From: Erinaceus europaeus
Lineage: Eukaryota > Chordata > Mammalia > Eulipotyphla > Erinaceidae
Assembly: GCF_950295315.1 (NCBI RefSeq)
Contig: NC_080170.1
Span: 99,738,632 to 99,802,631 of the forward strand
DNA: 64,000 bases
Reading direction: 5' to 3'
Made by a program: the position numbers and the translations under genes. Below the pieces are notes generated by a model. That model was not told where the DNA came from and did no database searches. It saw only the letters and a program-made list of their open reading frames with translations. Of this stretch, positions 55,170-64,000 are shown in pieces (positions within the stretch are counted from its first letter, which is position 1; each line of letters begins with the position of its first letter).

Positions 55170-55590
55170 CTTTAGGTTTATGATTAGCCAACAACTTATT
55201 TGGCTTTATATGTTAACTCTCTTTTCAGCCACCAGGGTCCAGATGCTAGCATGATGCCAACCAGACTTTCCTGGACAGAGGACCCACCAATGTGTCCTGG
55301 ATCTCTGATTCCCCAGAACCCTGCCCCTCTAGGGAAAGAGAGAGGCAGGCTGGCAGTATGGATCGACCTGTCAATGCCCATGTTCATCGGGGAAGCAATT
55401 ACAGAAGCCAGACCTTCCACCTTCTGCACCCTACAATGACCTTGGGTCCATACTCCCAGAGGGATAAAGAATAGGAAAGCTATTAAGGGAGGGGATGGGA
55501 TACGGAGTTCTGATGGTGGGAATTGTGTGGAGTTGCACCCCTCTTATCCTATGGTTTTGTCAGTGTTTCCTTTTTATAAATGAAAAAAAA
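55170..55590 (+). mobile_element. L1 3' UTR, type A, well preserved
   Basis: TTAGGTTTATGATTAGCCAA, CCAGATGCTAGCATGATGCC, CCTGTCAATGCCCATGTTCA, AGCAATTACAGAAGCCAGAC, GTGGAGTTGCACCCCTCTTA and CCTATGGTTTTGTCAGTG, then an A-tail. It is the clearest plus-strand type A copy and the sense counterpart of 7355-8098. Confidence 0.82.
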
Positions 55591-55837
55591 TGTAAAGGAA
55601 AATAATATATGAAAGACTGAGAACTTATTGCATAGAATCCAATTGCCTTCCAAATAGGATGGTTTATTCTGAGCACTGTTCTGAATACTTATCTTCTTTT
55701 TACTTGGTTTCTCAATTCAAAATTAACTTCATGAGATAAAAAAAACTACATATATGAAAGTATTTTCCTTTTAACTATTATTTCTCCATACCTAGACTAT
55801 TGATGTCAAATTCAAATGTTTGAATAAAATGATAAAG

Positions 55838-56085
55838 GGTCTGGTAGTGGCTCAACCAGTAAAGCAGACACTCCATCACACATGATGACTTGGGTTCAAG
55901 TCTCTCTCTCTGTCACTCTTTTTCTCTCTCTCTTCCTTGATATCACCTTCTTTATTTCTCTGTCTCTCACCTCCATCATAAAATAAGGTGAAATAAAAAG
56001 GAAAACAAGTTAAAAGTCTCCTAGTGATGGTAAATCCAAGCAAGTGCCAAGCACTAGCGATAATATTGGTAGCAAAAGGGGGGGG
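55838..56085 (+). mobile_element. Group A/B SINE, shortened
   Basis: GGTCTGGTAGTGGCTCAACC, ATGACTTGGGTTCAAG, a CT body, and CTAGTGATGGTAAATCCAAG as the worn 3' extension, ending in a G-run. Confidence 0.6.
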
Positions 56086-58950
56086 GAGTAAAACTAGTAA
56101 TTATACACATGTTGTAAGAAATAGTTTTCTAAGTTTAAATATTTAACTGTTCCTGTAGTATTAATCCTTAAACTTTTCCTAACATGATTTTCTCAGATTG
56201 TTTTTTATTTTAGATTCCCAATGTAACATAAAAATGAATATGACACCTTAAATTTTGCAAAAACTTTGTCAACTAAATTAATATTCTTATATAACATATT
56301 ATATTCAATTCAGTGGGAAAATTTATTTTATGAAGAGAGAAACTAACAGACTTATAGTTTCTGTAAAAACTATAAGGCCAAGCATGAAAAATTGTCTAAT
56401 TTTATCAAATAAAACCCTTTACGCAAAATGAAATCGTTAAATTAAATGCTGTAACATTCAGAAACAGATGCTAGAAGTGATGGATAGAAAAATGTTAAGA
56501 AACAGGACAAAATCTCAGAAATGTAATTGCTTTATATCAACAGTGAAAAACTATCATTGACTTTACTAAAGTTTCCATTTGCTTTCCAGCTATTGCATTT
56601 TAAGTAATTAATTTTCCAGTATCATTTTTGGAAAGTGTAATTTTTGAGCCAAGAAGGAGAGAAATAGGTAAAAATCATCTTTTAACAAGCATATTGCTGT
56701 ATCTTGACATACACATCTGGAAACATATATCTTCCTGTAGGAGAGGCCTTCCTGTTTCTGATTTAGGAGACAAGGTTTATGATCTGAAAAAACTCAAGCC
56801 CTATTGCAGTGATTTTAATGAAAATAGAACTTGAAGCTATAAGGGAACATATGACATACACTTCTGTTTGAGGATTATGATTATAGCTATAACCAAAAAT
56901 AGTTACCCTGAAGCACCAATGAATGTAAGCACTAAAGCCATGTGTCCAGGGCCTTAAAGAAATCAACAAGTATCTAATGATGACCTTGTCTAGGCATCAT
57001 AATATTTTCCTTTATAAGTAGACAGTACCTTTTCTTTAACTATTAGTATAGAGAATTTCAAAAGGAGATAAATATGTGAATTCTTGGAAAACAGATCATC
57101 TGGCATTTATAAATTAGTAAACTTGGAATCTGTTCTAAGATTATAAGAGAATCATAAAAATACAAAATTTTAAGTAGTTTGGCTTCTCTGTGCCACTGCA
57201 ACTTATGATATAAGCTTAAAAATAATATTAAACAAACTTTATGTTTCACATATAGAGATAAGGGCATCAACAATAATAAGAAATGTTTCTATGAGGGTTA
57301 AATATAAATATTTAGGACTTTCATAAAAGAATTCATTCCTGGGGAGAGTACTAATTATTGTTATTATTATCATTTACATATTTATATTTCCACACAGGGA
57401 GGCATGAATTTACTATCTGGAGCAGAACAAGATGTCTACTAAAAGTTCACATGTAAAGCTAAATCTGCCCATTGAAATAGAAAAATGACTGAGGGGATGA
57501 ACCCAGAACAAAAGAAAATTCAGTCGTGCACTTGGTAGGGAAAGGCAATTGAATGAGTATTTGATAGTTCCAGGATCTTTATTCAGAGAGTAGTGTCCTG
57601 AAAGTAGGCCAAGCAGAGGCAAATTAAGAGGGAATCTGAGTAAAGGCAGCAGTTTGGAGGAGTAGTTTATCTTACTCTGGTGGAAAACCTATCATTTTAA
57701 TTCATGTAGCTAGGCATTGCTTTACATATCATCTCCCCAAATAGTTCAGTCCTATGCATACAATTTCTTGTCCACATTTGAGCATATGACAAAGTGGTTC
57801 AGTGGCAACTGAAACCAATACTGCAATGTACATGTAAAATTAAAACCAAACTCTGTGGTTAGTAGCCAAAAAAATACATTGTAATTGAAACCAACCCAGG
57901 ATTGGATATGAATAATTTAAATGATACCTTTTTTAAAAAGTATCTCTCTTTCTCTCTCTATTTCTTAAATATACTACACACACACACTACATATGTTACA
58001 ACAGCAGAGTAAATTTAGAAAATTACGAACACTTACCTTCAGAATGTTGTTTGAGCAGAGCTATGAACTACAGTGCTCTCATATATTCATTCTCATGTCT
58101 ACCTTAGATTCTATGTTTTCTCCTAATTTGCTTGGTTATGCTTTGAGTTATTTATTTATTTTTAGTAATTCATGTTAACCTGGCAGTCCACATATCTGTA
58201 TAAATATCTCATGGCATTTTTTTCCCTCAAATATATTAGAGTAGCTAATCAAGTCTGGACTAAGACATTCAACTTGTTCTATGTGTCAGTCAAGGAAAGA
58301 CCCAGCTTAGCTGTCCTGTCAAGGGAAATTTGAGTGGAAAGCTGACTGAAAACATTCTAGTACCTCTAGATTCTCTAGCATGCCTTTCCCAAAACTCAAC
58401 TCCTCCTAGGATGTTCTTACCCAATAACAAATTATAACAATACTGTTAACGGCTGAACTATGCCTGGCCAAATGTGGGAGTCTGCTAAGACTGAGCCTTT
58501 GCTGAAAATTTCACATTGGTCTGATCAAGATATTCTTAAATCTACATTACAGTTCACAGTTCTCCTCCCTAGTTTCCCTATATTTTTCTCTTATTTCAAC
58601 AAGGATCAAACCTGCATTACTAAAGACTAATCTCACTTTTGCCTAACTTTCCTTTACTCTTTGCAAATATTTCTACCCAACCAATCTCTTTTATGTATAA
58701 TATCAGCTTGGCATCTCATTCTTTAAGGATCTGAACTGACTCACTGAATCTAAATTCTAAATTGAAGAAGAATCCCTGTTCTTCATGTCAATCCTACTAG
58801 GGTTTATGTTTTGTTTTTGTTTGTTTGTGTCAGTTCAGTAACTCAACCACCTAGATAGATAATATATCCTTGTTCTTTCCTCAAATTAGCAAACATCTCT
58901 GCCCCACTATTCCTCACTATCAGATATGCACCTTGTGCTTCACTTGCAAA
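56086..58950. other. No gene seen; longest repeat-poor stretch
   Basis: About 2.9 kb with no recognised SINE, L1 or LTR, apart from small CT and CA runs at 57945-57987. No frame exceeds 71 codons. If the window lies in an intron or holds a conserved element, this is the best place to look. Confidence 0.5.
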
Positions 58951-58961
58951 AGAGAACCAAT
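58951..58961. repeat. Target-site duplication, left, of short Vingi
   Basis: AGAGAACCAAT, repeated exactly at 59158-59168. Confidence 0.92.
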
Positions 58962-59157
58962 TCTTCTTCTTCTTCTAGCGTTTGCCCTTCTTCCATAGCC
59001 AGTCAACAGCTTCAGGTTGAAAGCTGTCAGCAGCTGCTTGTTGCTGGCTTTGAAAGTGACTGGGATCCATGTGGATTCAGTCGGCTAGGAAGGATCGTCA
59101 GTTTCCCCAATGGGTACTCACGGGATGCACCACGAGAAGGTCGATCCAATGCATCCC
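58962..59157 (-). mobile_element. Non-autonomous Vingi derivative, 196 bp, intact
   Basis: Same structure as 22877-23067: Vingi 5' UTR and first 18 codons joined to its last 13 codons and a GAA tail (TTC repeats at 58962-58974). The join lies at a short shared TCAA. Exact 11-bp target duplications flank it. The 5' terminus is complete (TGGGATGCATTGG). It lacks four bases (GAAT) that the other two Vingi copies have in the 5' UTR. Confidence 0.95.
58975..59070 (-). CDS. 31-codon fused frame of the short Vingi
   Basis: The frame begins at the Vingi ATG (59070) and ends at the Vingi stop (58975). The 5' 18 codons (MDPSHFQSQQQ...) and the last 13 (...VDWLWKKGKR) are joined in the original frame, so the deletion removed whole codons. 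It holds neither endonuclease nor RT residues. Whether it is translated or useful is unknown. It may just be a by-product of how the family arose. It is broken by a one-base loss in the 22877 copy. Confidence 0.6.
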   Translation of the reverse strand: MDPSHFQSQQQAAADSFQPEAVDWLWKKGKR

Positions 59158-59168
59158 AGAGAACCAAT

Positions 59169-59490
59169 AAGAACTGTTTAATTTGTGTTTTCTCTTCTGA
59201 TTTTGTTTTTCAACTTCTGCCTGAGAGTGAGATCATCTCATATTCATCCTTCTGTTTCTGACTTACTCCACTTATTGAGTAAACACAAGTAGAACCTGAA
59301 CTGGAGATGGTTTATTGGACCAAAGTAAAAGACTCTGGGGTGGGTGGGGGGAGAGTACAGGTCCAAAAAGGATGACAGAGGACCTAGTAGGGGTTCTATT
59401 GTTATGTGAAAAACTGAGAAATGTTATGCATGTACAAACTATTGTATCTACTGTCAAATATAAAACATTAATCCCCCAATAAAGAAATTT
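59169..59490 (+). mobile_element. L1 3' end, type B, with 5' inversion
   Basis: 59169-59284 is antisense L1 (TCAACTTCTGCCTGAGAGTG, GAGATCATCTCATATTC). From about 59285 the sense 3' UTR follows (GGAGATGGTTTATTGGACCA, AAAGTAAAAGACTCTGGGGT, CATTAATCCCCCAATAAAG) with its AATAAA and A-rich end. The switch looks like twin priming. I did not find a convincing target duplication. Confidence 0.78.
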
Positions 59491-60381
59491 TTAAAAATTG
59501 GCAATGACTAATAAAATTCTCAAAAGACAAACTATTAAAGATCATTTTAAAATGAAGTATATAAGACCACATCTACCAAATCACTGCTTTTGTTACATAC
59601 ACTCTGCTTTCTCTCCTACAGTTCCTGTATTACCAGAATCTATTCACACAAGGCCAGTCCCTCCAGCTATGCATTTGAGCTCATCCTCTCTACTATTCTA
59701 TTTTCATCCTACATTCTCATGTCTTTTTCTCTTGAATACTGATATCATAACATGCCGTAACAATACTTATTAAAATATATTTGACCTTCAAGTCTCTCTC
59801 CAGTTACCTTCTTTACTCATAGCCTATCACTGCATTCTTCCAATTCTTTCCTGAACCCACACTGACTTACATACTGTCGCTATGATATAATTTAAATAAT
59901 TTGTTCTTGACAATATCACAGAGAATGTCCTCTAACTTGCCTACTGCAAATAGCAAATCAACAGCATTTGATGTTGACCAACTCTTCCTTTTTACAAGAC
60001 TTTTTAAATATTATCTCTCTGTTACTTTTTTCTTGATTCTTCATGCCATCAATTACTACTATAAGCTTTCACAGATTCGTAACTTAACTTTGTGATAATT
60101 TTCCCATAGCTTTAAATTTCATCCTTAATTTGGTAACTCCCAAGTTTTGATATCTAGTCCTTACTTCTTCCTTATCTGCAGCCTTTGCCCTAATTGTCTA
60201 GTCAATATATCTACGTAAATACCAAGTATATGTCAGAAATATAATATGTCCAAATATAAATTATTGATTTTCCAAATTTTGCTTCTTTGTCAAGTGTCCT
60301 TGTTTCAATTTGTATCACCAATGTGTTCTAGTTTATTGAACCAGCAGTATTAAAATACCTTGAAAATAATCACCCAGCAAT
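59491..60381. other. No gene seen
   Basis: AT-rich. The 91-codon frame at 59498-59773 has no recognisable domain. Confidence 0.4.
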
Positions 60382-60473
60382 CAGTAAAGTAGTTCAATAG
60401 GTAGAGTACAGAATTTGCATATATGAGGTTTTGGGATCTATCCTCAGCACTACATATACCAGAGTCATTGTAC
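60382..60473 (+). mobile_element. Group D SINE head
   Basis: GTTCAATAGGTAGAGTACAG, ATATGAGGTTTTGGGATC, CCTCAGCACTACATATACCA and GAGTCATTGT. Its CT-rich part has expanded into the microsatellite that follows. Confidence 0.65.
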
Positions 60474-60610
60474 CCTTCCTTCCTTCCTTCCTTCCTTCCT
60501 TCCTTCCTTCCTTCCTTCCTTCCTTCCTCCCTCCCTCCCTCCCTCCCTCCCTCCCTTCCTTCCGACCTTTCTTTCTTTCTTTCTTTCTTTTTCTTTTCTT
60601 TCTCTCTTTT
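60474..60610 (+). repeat. (TTCC)n(CTCC)n(TTTC)n pyrimidine tract
   Basis: Three tetranucleotide blocks, almost pure pyrimidine on the plus strand. The Pro/Ser/Leu and Lys/Glu/Gly frames over it, up to 163 codons, are low-complexity artefacts. Confidence 0.97.
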
Positions 60611-60818
60611 TTATCTTTGTTTATTTGTGGGCTATAGACAGCCAGAAATAGAGAGGGAAGGGGGTGAAAGAGAGGGGGAGAGAAAGAGAGAGACGTGCAG
60701 CACTGTTTAACCACTCGCAAAACTTTCCACCTGCAGGTGGGGACCAGGGGTTCAAACGTGGGTCCTTGCGCATTGTAATATGTGTGCTCAATAAGGTGTG
60801 CCAACACCTGGCCTCTCC
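60611..60818 (-). mobile_element. Group B SINE, nested
   Basis: Reversed: GACAGCCAGAAATAGAGAGG, GTGCAGCACTGTTTAACCAC, CACCTGCAGGTGGGGACC, GGGGTTCAAACGTGGG and GTGCCAACACCTGGCC. It lies between two pyrimidine tracts. Confidence 0.88.
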
Positions 60819-60825
60819 CATCCTC

Positions 60826-60880
60826 TTTTCCTTTCTTTTCTTTTCTTTTCTTTTCTTTTCTCTTCTTTCTCTCTTTCATG
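60826..60880 (+). repeat. (TTTTC)n tract
   Basis: A TTTTC pentamer run, probably the far half of the CT-rich part of the split group D SINE. Confidence 0.9.
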
Positions 60881-61565
60881 CACAAAACAAATATATTTGA
60901 AAAAGAAAATATTCAAAAAGAATATTTACTTGTTCTACTTTTTCTTACTAGCTCTGATATCAAATATGTATCTAGACAGAATATTTTTCACTTCTACTAA
61001 CAGCTACTAGTCTGCTCCTCGAGAACTATCCCTTCCTGTTTATTTTTGAATAACTATAAGAACTCTTGTAATCTCTTCGCTTCCATCCTTCATCATTTTA
61101 AACTGTCATTTGTCTATAGTTTATAATGTTAGCAATGTTATATCACTCTATTTTCTAAAAACCCCTCTAAGACATTCTCCTTCAGATAAATTTAAAAGCT
61201 GTTAGTACAAACTATTAATCTTTAATTTGGCAGCTTCCCAACCTTCCCCCTACATCTCTGATGCCATCTGCCAGCTAACACTCTGCCTTGGTTATTGTAT
61301 ATCAGCTGCATTGACCTCGTTGGACATCTTCCATAAATTCCTACCTGTTTTGCATGAAATTCTGTTTGGGAGAAACTCCCTAAATATATTTGTATAATTT
61401 ACTTCTTTACTTATTCTTTCTTCTTTATTCAAATGTTTCCCTAGCAGAGAAATTTTCCTTAAAAACAATATATAATATAGCTGTCATATAATTTTCACTC
61501 TGTCACACTCTATCCTCCCCTAGATGTGATTTTTCATAGTATTTAAGTACAAGTTTTCTATTTAT
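60881..61565. other. No gene seen
   Basis: AT-rich, unclassified. Confidence 0.4.
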
Positions 61566-61884
61566 TTATATATATATTTTTTACCTCCAGGGTTATTGCT
61601 GAGGCTTGGTGCTTGCACCATGAATCCACTGCTCCTGGTGACCATTTTTTCCCTTTTTTGTTGCCTTTGTTGTTTTGTCGTGGTTGTGGTTATTATTGTT
61701 GTTGGATAGGACAGAGGAAGAAGACAGAGAGGGAGAGAGAAAGATAGATACCTGCAGACCTGTTTCACGCTTGTGAAGTGACCCCACTCAGGTGGGGACC
61801 CGGGGGTTCGAACCGGGATCCTTAAGCCAGTCCTAGCACTTCGCGCCATGTGCACTTAACCCGTTGTGCTACCACCAGATCCCC
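61566..61884 (-). mobile_element. Group A SINE with 3' extension
   Basis: Reversed: TACCTCCAGGGTTATTGCTG, ATGAATCCACTGCTCCTGG, GATAGATACCTGCAGACCTG, GGGGGTTCGAACCGGGATCC and GCGCCATGTGCACTTAACCC. Box B is perfect (GGTTCGAACCC on the element strand). Confidence 0.93.
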
Positions 61885-63002
61885 CATGTTGCCAATTTCT
61901 TATTCATACACACAGGTAAGTTCATTCATAGGATGAATTTTGTACTCTCCTGTATTATGTATTTGGGAATGCATTACAAGTCTGCAGAACAATGGATGTT
62001 TATTCTGGTTGCAGATGCATAAAATAAGTAAACAAACAAAGGGGAAGAGTCAGGGAGTCCCAGTTATCAGATGTAAAGTAGCAAGTAAAATAACCTGGCA
62101 AACTGTCTCTGACTAATAATTCAAATCTGGTCATCCTAATTAAGGTATACAATAATAATGCTGGTTATTATAAGTAGTCTATAGACCTTTTGCAATTAAA
62201 TTACTAGAAGCAAAGAACACTGTGCAGAAAAGGATTGGTACACATGGTCATAAAGAAATATTTCTAAAGCAGGACTTTCTAGGCCAAATTTTCAAATTGA
62301 TCCTTAATTGGTAGTTGGAACTTGGATTCTGAGAGCCTTTCTACTATTTTCTAAATTATAAAGTTTTTAAATTCTGTGTAGGACATTTGTGTAGTGTGGT
62401 CTAAAGCATCTACTTTCTTTCTAAGAGGTGAAATTTAGATATGTTTTAGACAGACCGTAATTATGTGATTAGCCCCCAACCCCCTTACTTAATACGTCTT
62501 CAATATCTCTTCTAGACAAAACCGTGCTCATACTGTTGCATTTTCATAGCTGCAGGAGAATTTGCTTGTCACAGTTCATCAGAAGGAAAGAGAGTGTGAA
62601 AGCCTACAGAAATACTGTTTCACATTCCACTTGTCTTTTTTTCTTTGTGATTCAGCTGTAAAAAATATTTTTAATCTATATAGTAAATCTTAGGAGAAAA
62701 ACTATATCTTAAGTTATATAAGTCACTCTAGGAAATCTTTGATGTGGGTACAGTGTTAGAGGCTCCAAAGCACTATGATCAAGTATCAGGCTAAAATTTA
62801 CCATGTAATAGAAGAATTATATGTAATTCAGTCATATTTAATACTACAAATGGGGATATATTGGGGAGTGAAAAATATAAGTAAGGTAAACTTGTATTAC
62901 TTCCAGTTAGTTCCTCTCTGAGGGCAGATGTCTTCCCTTTGTATGGAAGGGAGGAAAATAATAAAGAAATGACCATCGTAGAGAGCAAAAAATTAAAATT
63001 TT
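61885..63002. other. No gene seen
   Basis: 1.1 kb of unique-looking AT-rich DNA. Confidence 0.45.
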
Positions 63003-63203
63003 TAATAAAATTTTATTTATTTACTTATTAGATAGAGACAAAGAGAAACTGAGGGGTTAGGGATAGAAAAGAAAGGAGACAGACAGCAGACACCTGATGC
63101 CTGGCCTCACCACTTGTAAAGCTTCTCCCTGCAGGTGGGGACTGGGGGCTGGAACCCAGGTCCTTGTGCTCAATCAGGTGCATCACCACCTGACCCCAAC
63201 AAC
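63003..63203 (-). mobile_element. Group B SINE
   Basis: Reversed: ATTTTATTTATTTACTTATT, GCCTCACCACTTGTAAAGC, CCTGCAGGTGGGGACTGG, GGCTGGAACCCAGGTCC and TGCATCACCACCTGACCCC. Confidence 0.88.
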
Positions 63204-63448
63204 AGTGTTTTTTGTAGGGATTTATGACCTCAAGCTAGGGTCTCAAAGAAAAATATAATAATAAAGCCCTTCAACACCTTTCCACTGGACAAAATTTTAG
63301 ATGGACAGAATCTTTATGGAACATCATGCTAAAATTCTGTGGTCGATGGATAAATGCTATCACAGTACTCTCCTGATGGAGGGGGTATCCTACTTAGTAA
63401 CATTTGTGAAGTTTTATGATGTAATACTCTCCTGTGTTCATTTATTGA
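63204..63448. other. No gene seen
   Basis: Short unclassified interval. Confidence 0.4.
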
Positions 63449-63459
63449 AGCATTTATTT

Positions 63460-63753
63460 ATTTTTATTTTTTTTAAATATTTATTTTATTTATTTATTCC
63501 CTTTTGTTGCCCTTGTTGTTTTATTGTTGTAGTTATTATTGTTGTTGTCATTGTTGGATAGGACAGAGAGAAATGGAGAGAGGAGGGGAAGACAGAGAGG
63601 AGGAGAGAAAGATAGACACCTGCAGACCTGCTTCACCGCCTGTGAAGCGACTCCCCTGCCGGTGGGGAGCCGGGGTTCGAACCTGGATCCTTATGCCGGT
63701 CCTTGTGCTTTGCGCCACCTGCGCTTAACCCGCTGCGCTACAGCCCGACTCCT
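63460..63753 (-). mobile_element. Group A SINE, young, nested in a group D SINE
   Basis: A nearly consensus-like reversed copy: TTCCCTTTTGTTGCCCTTGT, GATAGACACCTGCAGACCTG, GGGGTTCGAACCTGGATCC, GCGCCACCTGCGCTTAACCC and GCTGCGCTACAGCCCGACTC. It retains many CpGs. The duplication AGCATTTATTT is at 63449-63459 and 63754-63764. Confidence 0.95.
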
Positions 63754-63765
63754 AGCATTTATTTT

Positions 63766-63897
63766 TAATGAGAGAGAGAAAGTGAATTAGTGACTGGAGC
63801 ACAACGTCTCTCTGACATATGCAATGCCAGGGATCAAGGCTGGGAACTCACGCATGCAAGTCTTATGCTCTACTGTTTAGCAACCTGCCCATCCCAG
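63766..63897 (-). mobile_element. Group D-type SINE
   Basis: AATGAGAGAGAGAAAGTGAA, GGAGCACAACGTCTCTCTGA, CAATGCCAGGGATCAAGGC and TATGCTCTACTGTTTAGCAA form a reversed tRNA-like SINE whose tail took the group A insertion. Confidence 0.55.
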
Positions 63898-63954
63898 TGT
63901 GACATATTTTAAGAGACCAGTTGTTAGACATTCGGAAAAAATAGTAATTAAACG

Positions 63955-64000
63955 GGAGTTGGGCAGTAGTGTAGCGGGTTAAGTACAGGTAGCACAAAGC
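63955..64000 (+). mobile_element. Group A SINE, cut by the window end
   Basis: GGGAGTTGGGCAGTAGTGTA, GCGGGTTAAGTACAGG and AGCACAAAGC are the first 46 bases of the head. Confidence 0.88.

Noticed and set aside
59498..59773. 91-codon plus-strand frame after the L1 end
   Set aside because: No domain, no splice context and ordinary AT-rich composition. It is most likely chance.
60394..60885. 163-codon Lys/Glu/Gly-rich minus-strand frame
   Set aside because: It is the translation of the TTCC/CTCC/TTTC microsatellite and a SINE.
61810..61880. tRNA-like sequences with a perfect box B (also at 47690, 63680, 3960 and others)
   Set aside because: They are heads of group A SINEs, followed each time by the same CT-rich body, and do not close into a full cloverleaf with an anticodon arm and acceptor stem.

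Overview
This window is mammalian nuclear DNA, almost certainly from a hedgehog (Erinaceidae). It is AT-rich and saturated with interspersed repeats. The tRNA-derived SINE families are the hedgehog kind, and the region holds Vingi non-LTR retrotransposons, which published work (recalled: Kojima, Kapitonov and Jurka 2011) reports among mammals only in hedgehogs. Erinaceus and Atelerix cannot be told apart from this. I see no host protein-coding exon, host RNA gene or CRISPR array. The window reads as a gene desert or a long intron. Most open frames are chance frames in L1, SINE or microsatellite DNA.

SINE labels used here are my own. Group A has a tRNA-like head with GGTTCGAGCC, then a CT-rich part and a CAACAA-rich part, often followed by a block beginning GCCTCCAGGAGCAG. 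Group B has GGTTGAGTGCACAT and a TAAATAAA tail. Group C starts GGTCCGGGAGGTGGCG. Group D ends with CCAGAGCTGAGCAGTGCTCTG. Group E contains GCACTCACTTTGCCATG or its close relatives. L1 3' ends come in two main types. Type A carries CCTATGGTTTTGTCAGTG, and type B carries ACATGGACTGGACATAG or TGGTTTACAGTAC on the other strand.

Layout: 1-19.5 kb holds scattered SINEs, an old L1 (2.6-3.7 kb) and L1 3' ends. At 19.56-23.27 kb a minus-strand type B L1 was hit twice by Vingi. One is a practically full-length, 5'-inverted Vingi (19615-22708) with endonuclease and reverse transcriptase reading on opposite strands. The other is a 191-bp non-autonomous derivative (22877-23067). From 23.3-31 kb there are L1 and SINE pieces, including three group C SINEs in a row. 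At 31.50-31.87 kb a solo LTR sits inside a group B SINE. From 37.5-40.8 kb there is a same-strand run of group B SINEs plus an L1 ORF2 relic. At 45.4-45.9 kb there is a short, twin-primed L1. From 49-52.6 kb there are L1 pieces and a long GAA tract. At 53.72-54.34 kb there is a second solo LTR. At 58.96-59.16 kb a third Vingi copy, also non-autonomous, keeps an intact 31-codon fused reading frame beside an inverted L1. The last 4 kb is SINEs and pyrimidine-rich microsatellites.

The mobile elements are the biology of this window. Vingi supplies endonuclease and RT, and its short derivatives are presumably mobilised in trans. L1 presumably mobilises the A-tailed SINEs. Every autonomous element seen here is broken, so nothing in the window is likely to be active on its own.
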